Below, piece after piece: positions 34,813 through 43,484 of a stretch of DNA of 64,000 nucleotides. The translations under genes were made by a program, and so were the position numbers. The notes below the pieces were generated by a model. That model was not told the origin of the DNA and searched no databases. It saw only the letters and a program-made list of their open reading frames with translations. How positions within the stretch are numbered: position 1 is the stretch's first letter; every line of letters begins with the position of its first letter. The DNA comes from Collinsella sp. MSK.8.10. GTDB lineage: Bacteria > Actinomycetota > Coriobacteriia > Coriobacteriales > Coriobacteriaceae. Location of the stretch: positions 62,001-126,000 of the forward strand of contig NZ_JAHPYF010000001.1 of assembly GCF_019041915.1 (NCBI RefSeq), in the 5' to 3' direction.

Positions 34813-34894
34813 AAGGGACAGGTTTATTTTGGCAGGTTTTATCTGGGAAAATACCGCACCCCAGTTGCCACCTGCCAAAATAAACCTGTCCCTT
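34813..34894. repeat. Long hairpin repeat family F3, copy 1
   Basis: A perfect 24-bp stem: the arm at 34813-34836 starts AAGGGACAGGTTTATTTTGG and pairs with 34871-34894. The loop is 34 nt. About 45 nt of the left side recur, reverse-complemented, at 60372-60416. It lies between the HAD gene promoter side and the thiamine riboswitch. Confidence 0.85.
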
Positions 34895-34931
34895 TTTGGC
34901 AGGTGCGCTAGTATAGGGAGCAACAGATTCG

Positions 34932-35025
34932 ATGCGGGAGTGCCGGCGGTGCAAACCACAAGGCTGAGAGGGCATGGGGCCCAATCCTTTGAACCTGTCA
35001 GTTAATGCTGGCGTAGGGAGCATGC
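34932..35025 (+). promoter_or_regulatory. TPP riboswitch (thi box)
   Basis: The conserved blocks are present in order: GGGAGTGCCGGCGG, GGCTGAGAGGGC, CCTTTGAACCTG, and the 3' block AATGCTGGCGTAGGGAGCA. This is the standard TPP aptamer, and it precedes a thiamine salvage operon. TPP binding is expected to lower expression. Confidence 0.95.
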
Positions 35026-35034
35026 CGCCTTTAC

Positions 35035-35062
35035 AGGGGCGCTGTCTATGCACAGCGCCCCT
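35035..35062 (+). terminator. Hairpin in the TPP riboswitch expression platform
   Basis: AGGGGCGCTGT and ACAGCGCCCCT form a perfect 11-bp stem with a 6-nt loop, 10 nt after the aptamer and just before the thiM ribosome-binding site. The following CTCTTCT is only weakly T-rich, so it may act by termination or by blocking the AAGGAGG at 35073. Confidence 0.65.
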
Positions 35063-35087
35063 CTTCTATGCCAAGGAGGCATGTGCA

Positions 35088-35927
35088 GTGATCAATTCGG
35101 AACAGCTCAAGCAAAACGTAGTCAAGGCCGCGGAGGAGATTCGCGCCACCAATCCGATGGCCGGCTCCATCACCAATACGGTGACGATTGATTTTGTCGC
35201 CAACGCACAGCTCGCCGTGGGTGGATCGGCCGCCATGGTCTACCTGCCCGACGAGGGCGAGGCGCTCGTTGCCGGCGGCGGCGCCATCTATCTCAATATG
35301 GGCACGCTCTTCCCCATCTACGAGCAGACGATTCCCCGCGCAGCCAAGGCGGCGCATGACGCCGGCAAGCCCTGGGTGCTCGACCCGGTGGGCCTGGGCA
35401 TCGGTAGCCTGCGCACCCAGCTGGTAAACGAGCTCAAGCAGTACAAGCCTGCCATCGTGCGCGGCAACGCCTCCGAGATCATCGCGCTTGCCGCCCTATG
35501 GAACCTTGAGGGTGAGGCAGCCGACCTCAGCCGCGCCCGCGGTGTCGACACCACCGACACCGTTGATGCCGCCCGCGATGCCGCTGTGGCGCTCGCTCGC
35601 TACACTGGTGGCGCCGTAGTTGTCTCGGGCGAGGTTGACCTGATCACCGACGGCACGACTGTGGCCAAGTCCCATGGCGGCAGCCCGCTCATGTCCAAGA
35701 TCACCGGCTGCGGCTGCTCGCAGGGCGGCGTGCTAGCCGTGTATGCCTGCGCCGGCGACCCGTTTACGGCAGCCATCTGCGGCACCGCGGTCTACAACGT
35801 TGCCGGCACGCGTGCCGCCGCTGTCGCCGATGCCCCGGCAAGCTTTAAGGTCGCCTTTATCGATGAGCTCTACCGCGCGACCGCCCAGGACATTGCCGAC
35901 AACCGACTCGAGCTCGAGGAGGCATAA
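35088..35927 (+). CDS. thiM: Hydroxyethylthiazole kinase
   Basis: Phosphorylates salvaged hydroxyethylthiazole with ATP, feeding thiamine phosphate synthesis. It has 279 residues with NPMAGSITNTVTIDFVANAQLAVGGSAAM at the substrate pocket, VLDPVGLGIGSLRTQ, IVRGNASEI and KITGCGCSQGGVLA, the last being the anion-hole and catalytic Cys loop. The GTG at 35088 is in frame with AAGGAGG 8 nt upstream. It is first in a TPP-riboswitch operon with a thiamine-binding protein and thiE. No thiC or thiG is in the window, so this locus supports salvage rather than full synthesis. Confidence 0.95.
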   Translation: MINSEQLKQNVVKAAEEIRATNPMAGSITNTVTIDFVANAQLAVGGSAAMVYLPDEGEALVAGGGAIYLNMGTLFPIYEQTIPRAAKAAHDAGKPWVLDPVGLGIGSLRTQLVNELKQYKPAIVRGNASEIIALAALWNLEGEAADLSRARGVDTTDTVDAARDAAVALARYTGGAVVVSGEVDLITDGTTVAKSHGGSPLMSKITGCGCSQGGVLAVYACAGDPFTAAICGTAVYNVAGTRAAAVADAPASFKVAFIDELYRATAQDIADNRLELEEA

Positions 35928-35931
35928 GCCC

Positions 35932-36273
35932 ATGTCCGAGGCCGCAGCCAATACCGGCATGAACACCTTGGTCGCCGTGGCCATCGCCCCGTGCGGTACG
36001 GGCGACGAGCTCTCCGCCGAGGTCGCCGAAGTCGTGCGCGTCATTCGCGAGAGCGGCCTTCCCAACCGCACCACCTCGATGTTCACCGAGATCGAGGGCG
36101 ACTGGGACGAGGTCATGCAGGTCGTACGCGATGCGACCTTTGTGTTGGCGAGTAAGGGCATCCGAACCGAAGTCGTACTCAAAGCCGATATTCGACCCGG
36201 ATTTACCGACACCATGACCGGCAAACTCGAGCGCATGGAAGCACAGATCAAAAAGCAGGAGGAAGCACGATGA
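35932..36273 (+). CDS. Thiamine-binding protein, MTH1187/YkoF (DUF77) family
   Basis: 113 residues with the ferredoxin-like DUF77 plan: VAVAIAPCGTGDELSAEVAEVVRVIRESGLPNRTTSMFTEIEGDWDEVMQVVRDATFVLASKGIRTEVVLKADIRPG. Family members bind thiamine or hydroxymethylpyrimidine in the cytosol. The gene starts 4 nt after thiM, and its stop overlaps the thiE start (ATGA), so translation is coupled. GAGGCAT and CTCGAGGAGG sequences before the ATG serve as the ribosome-binding site. It probably buffers or delivers a thiamine precursor; the exact role is unknown. Confidence 0.85.
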   Translation: MSEAAANTGMNTLVAVAIAPCGTGDELSAEVAEVVRVIRESGLPNRTTSMFTEIEGDWDEVMQVVRDATFVLASKGIRTEVVLKADIRPGFTDTMTGKLERMEAQIKKQEEAR

Positions 36274-36965
36274 GCATCCGCGACAACCTTGATATCTCGG
36301 CCTATCTGGTACTCGGCCCCGAAAACACACTCGGGCGCCCCGTGGGCGATGTGGTGGCGCAGGCGCTCGACGCCGGCTTTACCTGCATCCAGGTGCGCTC
36401 CAAGGTTGCAAGCGCCCGCGAGATCATTGCTCTGACAGGCGACGCCGCGCAGGCAATCGCGCAGGCCGGCAAGACCGGTCAGGTCGCCCTACTGATCGAC
36501 GACCGCCTTGACTGCGTGCTCGCCGCGCGCGAGCAGGGCATCGCTGTCGACGGCGTGCACGTGGGCCAGAGCGATATTCCCGTCGAGGTCTGCCGCAAAC
36601 TTTTGGGCCCCGATGCCATTGTGGGTCTTTCGGCCCGCTGCGAGGAGATGCTCGAGTACGTCAAGACCGCCGACATGAGCCTGGTCGACTACCTAGGCGT
36701 AGGCCCACTGCACGAGACCGAGACCAAGCGCGACTGCGGACGCGCGGCCGACGGCTCTATCATCACCAAAAGTTTTGAGGATCTGGCCGCACTCCATGCG
36801 GCAAGCCCCGTGCCCATCGTGGTGGGCGGCGGCGTCAAGACGGCCGACCTGCCGCAGCTCAAGGCCACCGGCGTCGATGGCTTCTTTGTGGTGAGCGCCG
36901 TCTGCAGCGCCGACGACCCTAACGCCGCCGCCAAGGAACTCGTCGATACCTGGCAGCAGGCATAG
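36270..36965 (+). CDS. thiE: Thiamine-phosphate synthase
   Basis: Joins hydroxymethylpyrimidine diphosphate and thiazole phosphate to give thiamine phosphate. It has 231 residues, and the TIM barrel shows FTCIQVRSK (normally QlReK), LLIDDRLDCVLA, VDGVHVGQSDIPVEVCRKLLG, IVGLSARCEEM, DYLGVGPLHETETKRD and VVGGGVKTADLPQLKATGVDGFFVVSAV. It overlaps the previous gene by 4 nt. The operon ends before a set of three tandem hairpins. Confidence 0.95.
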   Translation: MSIRDNLDISAYLVLGPENTLGRPVGDVVAQALDAGFTCIQVRSKVASAREIIALTGDAAQAIAQAGKTGQVALLIDDRLDCVLAAREQGIAVDGVHVGQSDIPVEVCRKLLGPDAIVGLSARCEEMLEYVKTADMSLVDYLGVGPLHETETKRDCGRAADGSIITKSFEDLAALHAASPVPIVVGGGVKTADLPQLKATGVDGFFVVSAVCSADDPNAAAKELVDTWQQA

Positions 36966-37008
36966 ACATAAGCCGAGCAGCTGATTCGCAGCCTCATATC
37001 TTCAATAG

Positions 37009-37181
37009 CGGAAAGCGCATCCCAGTTTGGACCTCCATTCCGGGATGCGCTTTCCGTATAGAGGGGCAGTGGGAAACTGCATCCCAGTCTGAACACATAT
37101 TCCGGGATGAACTTTCCGCCACGGGCCTCTCGCGGAAACCGCATCCCATTCCAAACGCTCATTCCGGGATGCGCTTTCCGC
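37009..37181. repeat. Three tandem hairpin repeats (family F5)
   Basis: Three units, at 37009-37056, about 37071-37117 and about 37133-37181, each have arms related to GGAAAGCGCATCCC and GGGATGCGCTTTCC around a loop of about 18 nt ending in ATTCC. Unit spacing is about 61-62 nt. Unit 2 is the most diverged in its arms, and units 1 and 3 keep nearly full pairing. They fill the gap between thiE and the convergent patatin gene. Confidence 0.85.
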
Positions 37182-37201
37182 CGAGGTAGCGGCGGCAGCC
37201 T

Positions 37202-38071
37202 CTACCCTGCCAGATATGTCTCCAGCGCCGGCAAAGTCGCCTCCGCATCGCGGCGACCGATCTGATAGATGCGCTCGAGTTCATCGGGCTCGCGGCAGAG
37301 CGACGGCACCTTCACCGATTCGCTCGGACGCACCACAAAGATCTCGCCGGCAGCCTCGCGACGTGCCAGGTCATCGAGCGTGGCATTGTAGACCTCATGC
37401 CGGTGCTCAAGCGCTGCGACAAATTCCGGGTAGTGACGGAACACGCGCCGCAGCATGGGCATCACGCTGTTGGGCTGCTTCACAAAGCCCGCCGGCTGCG
37501 TGAGCACCACGATATTGCGGTCATACCCCTGCGCAAACAGCCATGCACTGGGAATAGAATCGGCCACGCCACCATCCAGATACTTATGCCCGTCAATAGC
37601 AACGGGACGCGTCGCCACGGGAATCGCCGACGACGCCCGGATCCACTCGATATCGCGCTCATCGCCATAGGGCAGGTCGTGATAGACGGCCTTGCCCGTC
37701 TCGATATCGGTACACACGCACGTAAATCGCATGGGGCAGGCGCGATATGCTTCCAGGTCGATGGGATCGCGCTCGATAGGCACCTCGTGATAGGCAAAGT
37801 CGGCATTGTACATATCGCCGGTTCGCAGCCAGCTGGTCACGCTCGCATAGCGCTTGTCGGCGCAATAGGCCTTGTTATAGCGAATGGCGCGGCCGATCTG
37901 GCGCGATTTAAAGTTGTAGCCAAACGCCGCGCCCGCCGAGACGCCCACCATATGGTCGCAGGTCAAACCGTGCTCCATCCATACATCGAGCACGCCCGCT
38001 GTATACATACCGCGGTAGCCGCCTCCCTCGAGCGCCAGCCCCACCGTGCGCGTCGTATTTGACTGTGCCAT
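37202..38071 (-). CDS. Patatin-like phospholipase (RssA/YjjU type)
   Basis: 289 residues. The oxyanion loop is LEGGGYRGMYTAGVLD, the Ser nucleophile is in VGVSAGAAFGYN, and the Asp of the catalytic dyad is in YLDGGVADSIP. No signal peptide, so it is cytosolic or loosely membrane-associated. The start at 38071 (MAQSNTTRTVGLALEGG) follows ACGGAGA; a longer upstream frame adds 28 unlikely residues. Family members are acyl hydrolases on phospholipids; the actual substrate is unknown. Confidence 0.9.
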   Translation of the reverse strand: MAQSNTTRTVGLALEGGGYRGMYTAGVLDVWMEHGLTCDHMVGVSAGAAFGYNFKSRQIGRAIRYNKAYCADKRYASVTSWLRTGDMYNADFAYHEVPIERDPIDLEAYRACPMRFTCVCTDIETGKAVYHDLPYGDERDIEWIRASSAIPVATRPVAIDGHKYLDGGVADSIPSAWLFAQGYDRNIVVLTQPAGFVKQPNSVMPMLRRVFRHYPEFVAALEHRHEVYNATLDDLARREAAGEIFVVRPSESVKVPSLCREPDELERIYQIGRRDAEATLPALETYLAG

Positions 38072-38200
38072 GCGACCATCTCCGTTCCTGCGTTTTAAAA
38101 CGGGACAAGTATACCCGTCAACATATATCGTCCCAGTCGCATTTTTATCGAACATCGCATCGTCGCGCTGCCGCTTGTCGAATAATAGCCGCCCACAGCA

Positions 38201-38226
38201 TGTGCACCCATATATAATTGTGCACC
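38201..38226 (+). promoter_or_regulatory. Direct repeats flanking a -10-like box upstream of the GGDEF-EAL gene
   Basis: TGTGCACC at 38201-38208 and 38219-38226 flank TATAAT (38213-38218). Each repeat holds the palindrome GTGCAC. This is the clearest signal in the 324-bp gap 38072-38395, which otherwise holds only the patatin leader and no gene that I can support. A matching -35 is not obvious. Confidence 0.45.
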
Positions 38227-38395
38227 GTTGTTTACACTACTCAGCTGTTATCAACAGCGAACATTAGCCGGCAAATTAACTCAACAACGCAGCAAGGCGG
38301 GGGCCTGGATACACGCAAAACGCCGAGCAACGACGCGTGTACACAACGAGCTCGCCCGACGCAATCCGCCCCGACCTCAGAAAGTCGCTTAGAAC

Positions 38396-41113
38396 ATGGA
38401 AACTGTCAGCAATTACACCGAAACGCTCGAAAAGACCGTTCGCGACCTTCTCGAGCGTCAGGATGATCTGATTAGGACCGCCTTTACCGACCAGCTTACC
38501 GGACTTGGCAACCGCGGCGGCTTTGCTCGCTCCTTAGAGGAAATCTGGGAGCAGGAACTGCCCGTGACCATGGCGTTTATCGACATCGATAACCTTAAGC
38601 ACTGCAACGACATCTTTGGGCATGACGAGGGCAACCGCTATATCTTGCAGGTAAGCCTCTATCTCAAGCTGTATATGAAGGTGGACGAGGCGGCGTTTCG
38701 CATAGGCGGCGACGAGTTTGCCATCCTGTCTACGGTTGCGACCGAGGACGACCTCGCCGAACGTCTGGAACACTGCCGAACGGTCCTGCTCAAAAACAAC
38801 GATTCCGAGATGCCTCACTCGTTTAGCTACGGAGTGTCACATGCCGACCCCGCCCTGGGCGAGGCCCCCAATCGCATGACACTCGATGCCGACCATCGCA
38901 TGTACGACTACAAGCTACGTCATGCCGTACACCTTGATCGGCGCAATATCTCGCAAGTCCACACCGACGACTTCGAAATAAGCGATCGCATTTTCGACGC
39001 CTTTTCGATGCTCAACGAGGGCCGCTATTTCTTTATCGAGAACTTGGACAAACATCGCACCCTTTGGTCGCAAGGCGCCTTGCGCGATCTTGGCCTTCCC
39101 TCGGAGCACATAGACAACTGTCGCGATTACTGGAAAACGCGCGTGCATCCCGATGACCTTGAGGCCTACATCAACGACATCGACCAGGTCTATAACGGCA
39201 CCAAGCACCGTCGCGTCATGCAGTATCGTGTGCGCAATGCCGTCGGCGACTACGTCCTCTGCCGTGCTCGCGGGTTTCGCATCGACGGCGACGAAAATGT
39301 CCCCTCGCTCTATGTCGGCGAGCTCGTCAACCACTCACTTGCCGAAACCGTCGACGCCGCGACAGGCCTCGGCACCCAGCGCATGTTGGTCAATGCCATC
39401 GACGCCTGTCGTTGCGACCGTTGCGAGACGGGCCTTATAGCGGTGCGCGTTCGTGGCACGACAAAGCTCAACGAGCTCTACGGAGCCGAGGCTGTCGACA
39501 ACATGCTCGCCGAATACGCAGGCCGCATGCTGTCGATCACCCGCGGCAGGAGCAGGGTCTACCGTTCACGTAGCGTCCAGTTCGTCGTGCTCAGCAACGA
39601 CCTGGACCACGAGGCATTCGAGCAACTGACCCACCACCTTAAAGAGGCTGTTTTCGCTCCTGTTCGAATCGCAGGCGACACCATTACTCCCGTCTGCCTT
39701 GTCGTCCCGACCTTTTACGAGCACTTAACCCATCAAGCGACCGCCGTTTTAGGCGAACTCGACCGTCGCCTTCGCACGGCCGGCGGGCTTGTTCCCAACG
39801 ACAGCCTCCCCATACCCGAGGCGGAGCGCAAAAGCGCCATAGCCGAACGTATCGACTCGCTCACGGGCCTCTATCGACCCAGTGAATTTATGCGGCGCGC
39901 CAACGCATTTCTCGAGGCAAGGCGCGACGGCACCTGGTGCATCGCCACGGTCGACATGGGCCATATGCGCCTGTTTAATGAATGGCACGGCCAGGCCGAG
40001 GGCGACCGCGTACTCGCCGATGTGGGCACGGTCCTCAAGGACATCGAGAATGCCGATATGGGCGTCGCAGGGTACTGGGGCCAAGATGACTTTTGCGTAC
40101 TCATCCCCTTTAAGCACACCACCGTCCATCAAATCTACAACCGCGTTCGCGAGGCAGTAGCCAGGCATGACGACGGCGTAGGTTTTTGGCCGTCCATGGG
40201 CGTTTACCCCATCGACTCCAGTGAGGAAATCACCATCGATGCGCAGGCAAAGGCCATGTTTACCAATCGGCGCGCAAAAAACGACTTTAAGGAGCGCATC
40301 GCCATTTTCTGCCCCGCGGAGTACGAGCGCGAAGTCGCGTTCCACCGTACGCTGACCGAGTTCCAGTACGCGCTCTCAAACGGCCGCATCACGTACTACC
40401 TTCAGCCCCAGGTCGATATGGAAACCGGCAAGATCATTGGCGCCGAGGCACTTACACGCTGGATTGACAAGGACGGCTCTCTCATTTCGCCCGCAACGTT
40501 TATCCCCGCACTCGAGGAAAGCGGCTTTGTAGTGACGCTCGACAAGTACATTTGGCAGGGTGTCGCCATATGGCTTCGCGAGCGTCTCGATCGCGGTCTT
40601 CGCGTGGTTCCGGTCTCGCTTAATGTGTCGCGCGTGGATATCCTTGCCTGCGACGTTGCCGAACATATGGGGGCGCTCGCCGCCCAATACAACCTACCGC
40701 CCGAGCTCATGCGTATCGAGATCACCGAGACGGCTTATACGGGAGAATCCGAGGCCGTGGATAAGCTGACCGCAGATCTGCACACCCGCGGCTTCTCGAC
40801 CTATATGGACGATTTTGGCACCGGCCAGTCCACGCTCGCGATGCTCAAGAACGTCAACGTCGACGTCATCAAGCTCGACCGCACCTTTGTACCCACCGAC
40901 CGTGATCAAGGCCGCAGCACGCAAATCATTTCATCGATGCTCGAAATGGCGCAGTCGCTTCATCTGCCCGTCGTGGTCGAAGGCGTCGAGACAAATGAGC
41001 AGGCGAACATGCTACGACAAATGGGCGCCCGCTACGCTCAGGGCTTCCTCTACTACCGCCCCATGCCGGCGAAGGATTTTGAGGCATTGCTCGATGGTGA
41101 CAATGACAACTGA
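38396..41113 (+). CDS. Multi-domain c-di-GMP protein: GGDEF, PAS-like, degenerate GGDEF, degenerate GGDEF, EAL
   Basis: 905 residues, no membrane segment. Domain 1 (about 25-165) has an intact GGDEF at 104-108 (FRIGGDEF). About 200-310 is PAS-like (WSQGALRDLGLPSE...MQYRVRNAVGDYVLCRARGF). About 325-450 looks like a GGDEF fold with the motif lost (YRSRSVQFVVLS). About 485-620 is another GGDEF fold with GQDDF in place of GGDEF. About 660-895 is an EAL domain with intact EAL (about 683), NVSRVD, TETAYT, DDFGTG, IKLDRTF and VVEGVETNE, so phosphodiesterase activity is likely. The first GGDEF may make c-di-GMP, so the protein could be bifunctional. The next gene is a shorter paralogue of its first half. 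The ATG lies near GCTTAGAAC, a weak site. Confidence 0.88.
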   Translation: METVSNYTETLEKTVRDLLERQDDLIRTAFTDQLTGLGNRGGFARSLEEIWEQELPVTMAFIDIDNLKHCNDIFGHDEGNRYILQVSLYLKLYMKVDEAAFRIGGDEFAILSTVATEDDLAERLEHCRTVLLKNNDSEMPHSFSYGVSHADPALGEAPNRMTLDADHRMYDYKLRHAVHLDRRNISQVHTDDFEISDRIFDAFSMLNEGRYFFIENLDKHRTLWSQGALRDLGLPSEHIDNCRDYWKTRVHPDDLEAYINDIDQVYNGTKHRRVMQYRVRNAVGDYVLCRARGFRIDGDENVPSLYVGELVNHSLAETVDAATGLGTQRMLVNAIDACRCDRCETGLIAVRVRGTTKLNELYGAEAVDNMLAEYAGRMLSITRGRSRVYRSRSVQFVVLSNDLDHEAFEQLTHHLKEAVFAPVRIAGDTITPVCLVVPTFYEHLTHQATAVLGELDRRLRTAGGLVPNDSLPIPEAERKSAIAERIDSLTGLYRPSEFMRRANAFLEARRDGTWCIATVDMGHMRLFNEWHGQAEGDRVLADVGTVLKDIENADMGVAGYWGQDDFCVLIPFKHTTVHQIYNRVREAVARHDDGVGFWPSMGVYPIDSSEEITIDAQAKAMFTNRRAKNDFKERIAIFCPAEYEREVAFHRTLTEFQYALSNGRITYYLQPQVDMETGKIIGAEALTRWIDKDGSLISPATFIPALEESGFVVTLDKYIWQGVAIWLRERLDRGLRVVPVSLNVSRVDILACDVAEHMGALAAQYNLPPELMRIEITETAYTGESEAVDKLTADLHTRGFSTYMDDFGTGQSTLAMLKNVNVDVIKLDRTFVPTDRDQGRSTQIISSMLEMAQSLHLPVVVEGVETNEQANMLRQMGARYAQGFLYYRPMPAKDFEALLDGDNDN

Positions 41114-41171
41114 TACGCTCACGCGCAAAACGCCACCGCCGAAGGGAGCATTTGTCTCCATTAGCTAACTT

Positions 41172-41202
41172 ATATCCCCAATCCAAGCCGAATTGGGGAT
41201 AT
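41172..41202. promoter_or_regulatory. 11-bp palindrome upstream of the second GGDEF gene
   Basis: ATATCCCCAAT and ATTGGGGATAT pair across a 9-nt loop, 38 nt upstream of the start. It could be an operator or end read-through from the first GGDEF gene; no T-run follows. Confidence 0.5.
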
Positions 41203-41240
41203 GATACAAACCGTTGTTCTGCCCAAGGAGGTTATCCATC

Positions 41241-42770
41241 ATGAACGAGTCGTACCGCCTGGGCGAGCAATCGATTATTGCCTATCTTCAGCGACTTGCG
41301 AATGGCATCTCGACCGCCGAACTCGATGTTGCCGCGCTGCCTGCTGAGCTACGCGCCGTTGGTGAGCAACTGCAAAAGACGCATGCCATCCTGCAACAAG
41401 AGCGCCAGCTGCTTGAGCGCAACGCCTATATCGACCCGCTCACCAACTTGGGTAACCGCAGCGGACTCGACCGTCACGTCGAGCAGCTCTGGCGCAAAGG
41501 CGACCCCTTCACCTGCGCCTATATTGACATCGACCATCTCAAGCATTGCAATGATAGGTTTGGCCATGCCGAAGGCAATCGCTATATTCTGAGCATCTGC
41601 CGCACGCTCTCCGAAACCATGGAGCACGATGAGATGCTGTTCCGTATCGGTGGAGACGAGTTTGTGCTTATCTCGCTCTCCGCAAACGAGACTGAACTCG
41701 AGCAGCACTTGGAGCAGGTACGTGCCGGGCTGATCGAGGCGAGCTCAGGTGGCAAGGCGCCCATGATCGCCAGCTTTAGCTTTGGCTGCTCGCGCGTCGA
41801 TCCACTTGCCGGCGACACGCGTCGCCAGATGACGATGGATGCCGATCGCAAGATGTATCGCTATAAGCTTATGCATCGCGTGCAGCAACCGAAAGACAAT
41901 GACGCGCCGCAACGCCCAATCGTCGATCAGCTCCCCTGCAACGACCGGGTGTTCCAAGCAATCTCTATGAGCTCCGAGACGCGCTATCCGTTTATCCTCA
42001 ATCTCGATACGGGCGAATCGCAATGGTCGGTCAACGCCGTGCGCGATTTTGACCTGCCTTCCCAGCACCCTTTTAACTCGGTCGATATGTGGCTTGCCCG
42101 CGTTCATCCCGAGGACCGCGACAACGTACGCGCCGAGCTCGATATGGTGATAAACGGCACATGGCACTTCCACTACATGCAGTACCGCGTGATGGATGCC
42201 ACCGGAAAATACGTGCTTTGCGACTGCACGGGCTACCGCTTGGACGGCACCGATACCGAGCCCAGCATGTATGTGGGCATTATCGTCAACCGAAGCCTAG
42301 CTGATACGACCGACTCGGTAACGGGCCTGGGCGATGTCCATGCCCTGGTCAACGCCATTGGCGAAATGCGTCGCGTGGCGCGCGAGGCAGGCTTTATTGC
42401 CATTAAGGTCGACGATATCGCCGAGGTCAATGCCCGCTTTGGATTCGATGCAGGCGACCGCGTGCTCGCCGAAAGCGCCGCCTGCCTTATGGAATGCTCA
42501 CGCGGCAAGGGCCGCCTGTTCCGCTCAACGGGGCCGACATTCGTGGCGCTTTTCGACGACTTTGATCCCGAAGAGACCGACGCGATCGCAGACGAAATCG
42601 AACGGTTCCTGGGTTCTCCCGTGCTCATCGGCTCGCTTGAATATCAGCCACCCATTCGCGTGGCCACGCTCCATCTGGACGGCGTCGACCGTCAGCCCGT
42701 TTCCATTTTGAACGAGCTCAAAGCGTTGCTCGGGAAAGCCGTGCAGGTGCCAGGTACCAAACTGGACTAG
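41241..42770 (+). CDS. Diguanylate cyclase-type protein: GGDEF, PAS-like, degenerate GGDEF
   Basis: 509 residues from ATG 41241 with AAGGAGG upstream. The N-terminal GGDEF domain (about 60-200) has an intact FRIGGDEF at about 137-141. A PAS-like domain follows (WSVNAVRDFDLPSQH...MQYRVMDATGKYVLCDCTGYRLDG). The last domain (about 360-500) is a GGDEF fold with the motif lost (FRSTGPTFVALFD). The order matches residues 1-450 of the preceding 905-residue protein, so the pair arose by duplication with gain or loss of the GGDEF-EAL half. Likely role: making c-di-GMP in response to a signal at the PAS-like domain. Confidence 0.88.
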   Translation: MNESYRLGEQSIIAYLQRLANGISTAELDVAALPAELRAVGEQLQKTHAILQQERQLLERNAYIDPLTNLGNRSGLDRHVEQLWRKGDPFTCAYIDIDHLKHCNDRFGHAEGNRYILSICRTLSETMEHDEMLFRIGGDEFVLISLSANETELEQHLEQVRAGLIEASSGGKAPMIASFSFGCSRVDPLAGDTRRQMTMDADRKMYRYKLMHRVQQPKDNDAPQRPIVDQLPCNDRVFQAISMSSETRYPFILNLDTGESQWSVNAVRDFDLPSQHPFNSVDMWLARVHPEDRDNVRAELDMVINGTWHFHYMQYRVMDATGKYVLCDCTGYRLDGTDTEPSMYVGIIVNRSLADTTDSVTGLGDVHALVNAIGEMRRVAREAGFIAIKVDDIAEVNARFGFDAGDRVLAESAACLMECSRGKGRLFRSTGPTFVALFDDFDPEETDAIADEIERFLGSPVLIGSLEYQPPIRVATLHLDGVDRQPVSILNELKALLGKAVQVPGTKLD

Positions 42771-42846
42771 CACCGCACCCGCACCGCCCCCCCCTCATCG
42801 TGCGATAATCCTCTGCAGGAGTCACCAAAAGCAGAGGGAGTTTGTG

Positions 42847-43470
42847 ATGAAGGTTCTTTTAGTCAATGGCAGCCCCAAGGCAAACGGCAACACCGCCCGC
42901 GCACTCGCCGAGGTCGCCGAGCAACTTAATGCAGAAGGCATTGATACCGAGGTGTTTCAGCTGGGCGCCAAGCCCATTCGCGATTGCATCGGTTGCGGCC
43001 AGTGCGGCAAGCTTGGCGATCGCTGTACCTTTGACGACGACGTGGTGAACGAGCTCATCGCTGCCGCCGAGCAGGCAGATGGCTTTGTCTTTGGCTCACC
43101 CGTCTACTATGCGCACCCCAGCGGACGCATCCTTTCGGCCCTCGATCGCGCCTTCTATGCCGGAGGCAAAGCCTTTGCACACAAGCCGGGCGCTGCCATC
43201 GCCGTCGCCCGTCGCGGCGGTACGTCGACGACTTTCGACGTGCTCAACAAGTACTTCACCATCAACCAGATGCCCGTGGTCGCCTCCACGTACTGGAACA
43301 ACGTGTTTGGCGCCATGCCGGGTGAAGCTACCCAGGACGCTGAGGGCCTGGCCACCATGCGCAACATCGGCAAGAACATGGCCTGGCTCCTGCATTGTAT
43401 CGAGGCAGGACAGGCCGCCGGCATCGACGCACCCGAGGCCGATCGCGAACGCACCAACTTCATTCGTTAG
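42847..43470 (+). CDS. Flavodoxin-like NAD(P)H-dependent FMN oxidoreductase
   Basis: 207 residues. The FMN loop is LLVNGSPKANGNTARALAEVAEQL, a Cys-rich IGCGQCGKLGDRC segment follows at about 49-60, and FGSPVYYAHPSGRILSALDR is the second FMN-contact loop. This is the plan of the iron-sulfur flavoprotein/azoreductase-like family found in anaerobes. The ATG at 42847 is chosen over the GTG three bases earlier by spacing from AGAGGGAG. It is 14 nt upstream of the ArsC-like gene, so the two may be an operon. Electron partner unknown. Confidence 0.88.
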   Translation: MKVLLVNGSPKANGNTARALAEVAEQLNAEGIDTEVFQLGAKPIRDCIGCGQCGKLGDRCTFDDDVVNELIAAAEQADGFVFGSPVYYAHPSGRILSALDRAFYAGGKAFAHKPGAAIAVARRGGTSTTFDVLNKYFTINQMPVVASTYWNNVFGAMPGEATQDAEGLATMRNIGKNMAWLLHCIEAGQAAGIDAPEADRERTNFIR

Positions 43471-43484
43471 AACGGCGGAACAAA

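Noticed and set aside
34974-35087. N-terminal extension of ThiM
   Set aside because: The upstream in-frame codons lie in the TPP riboswitch; the GTG with AAGGAGG at 35088 starts the kinase at its normal N-terminus.
37009-37181. CRISPR array
   Set aside because: Three hairpins with conserved loops and short variable gaps, no uniform repeat/spacer pattern and no cas genes nearby.
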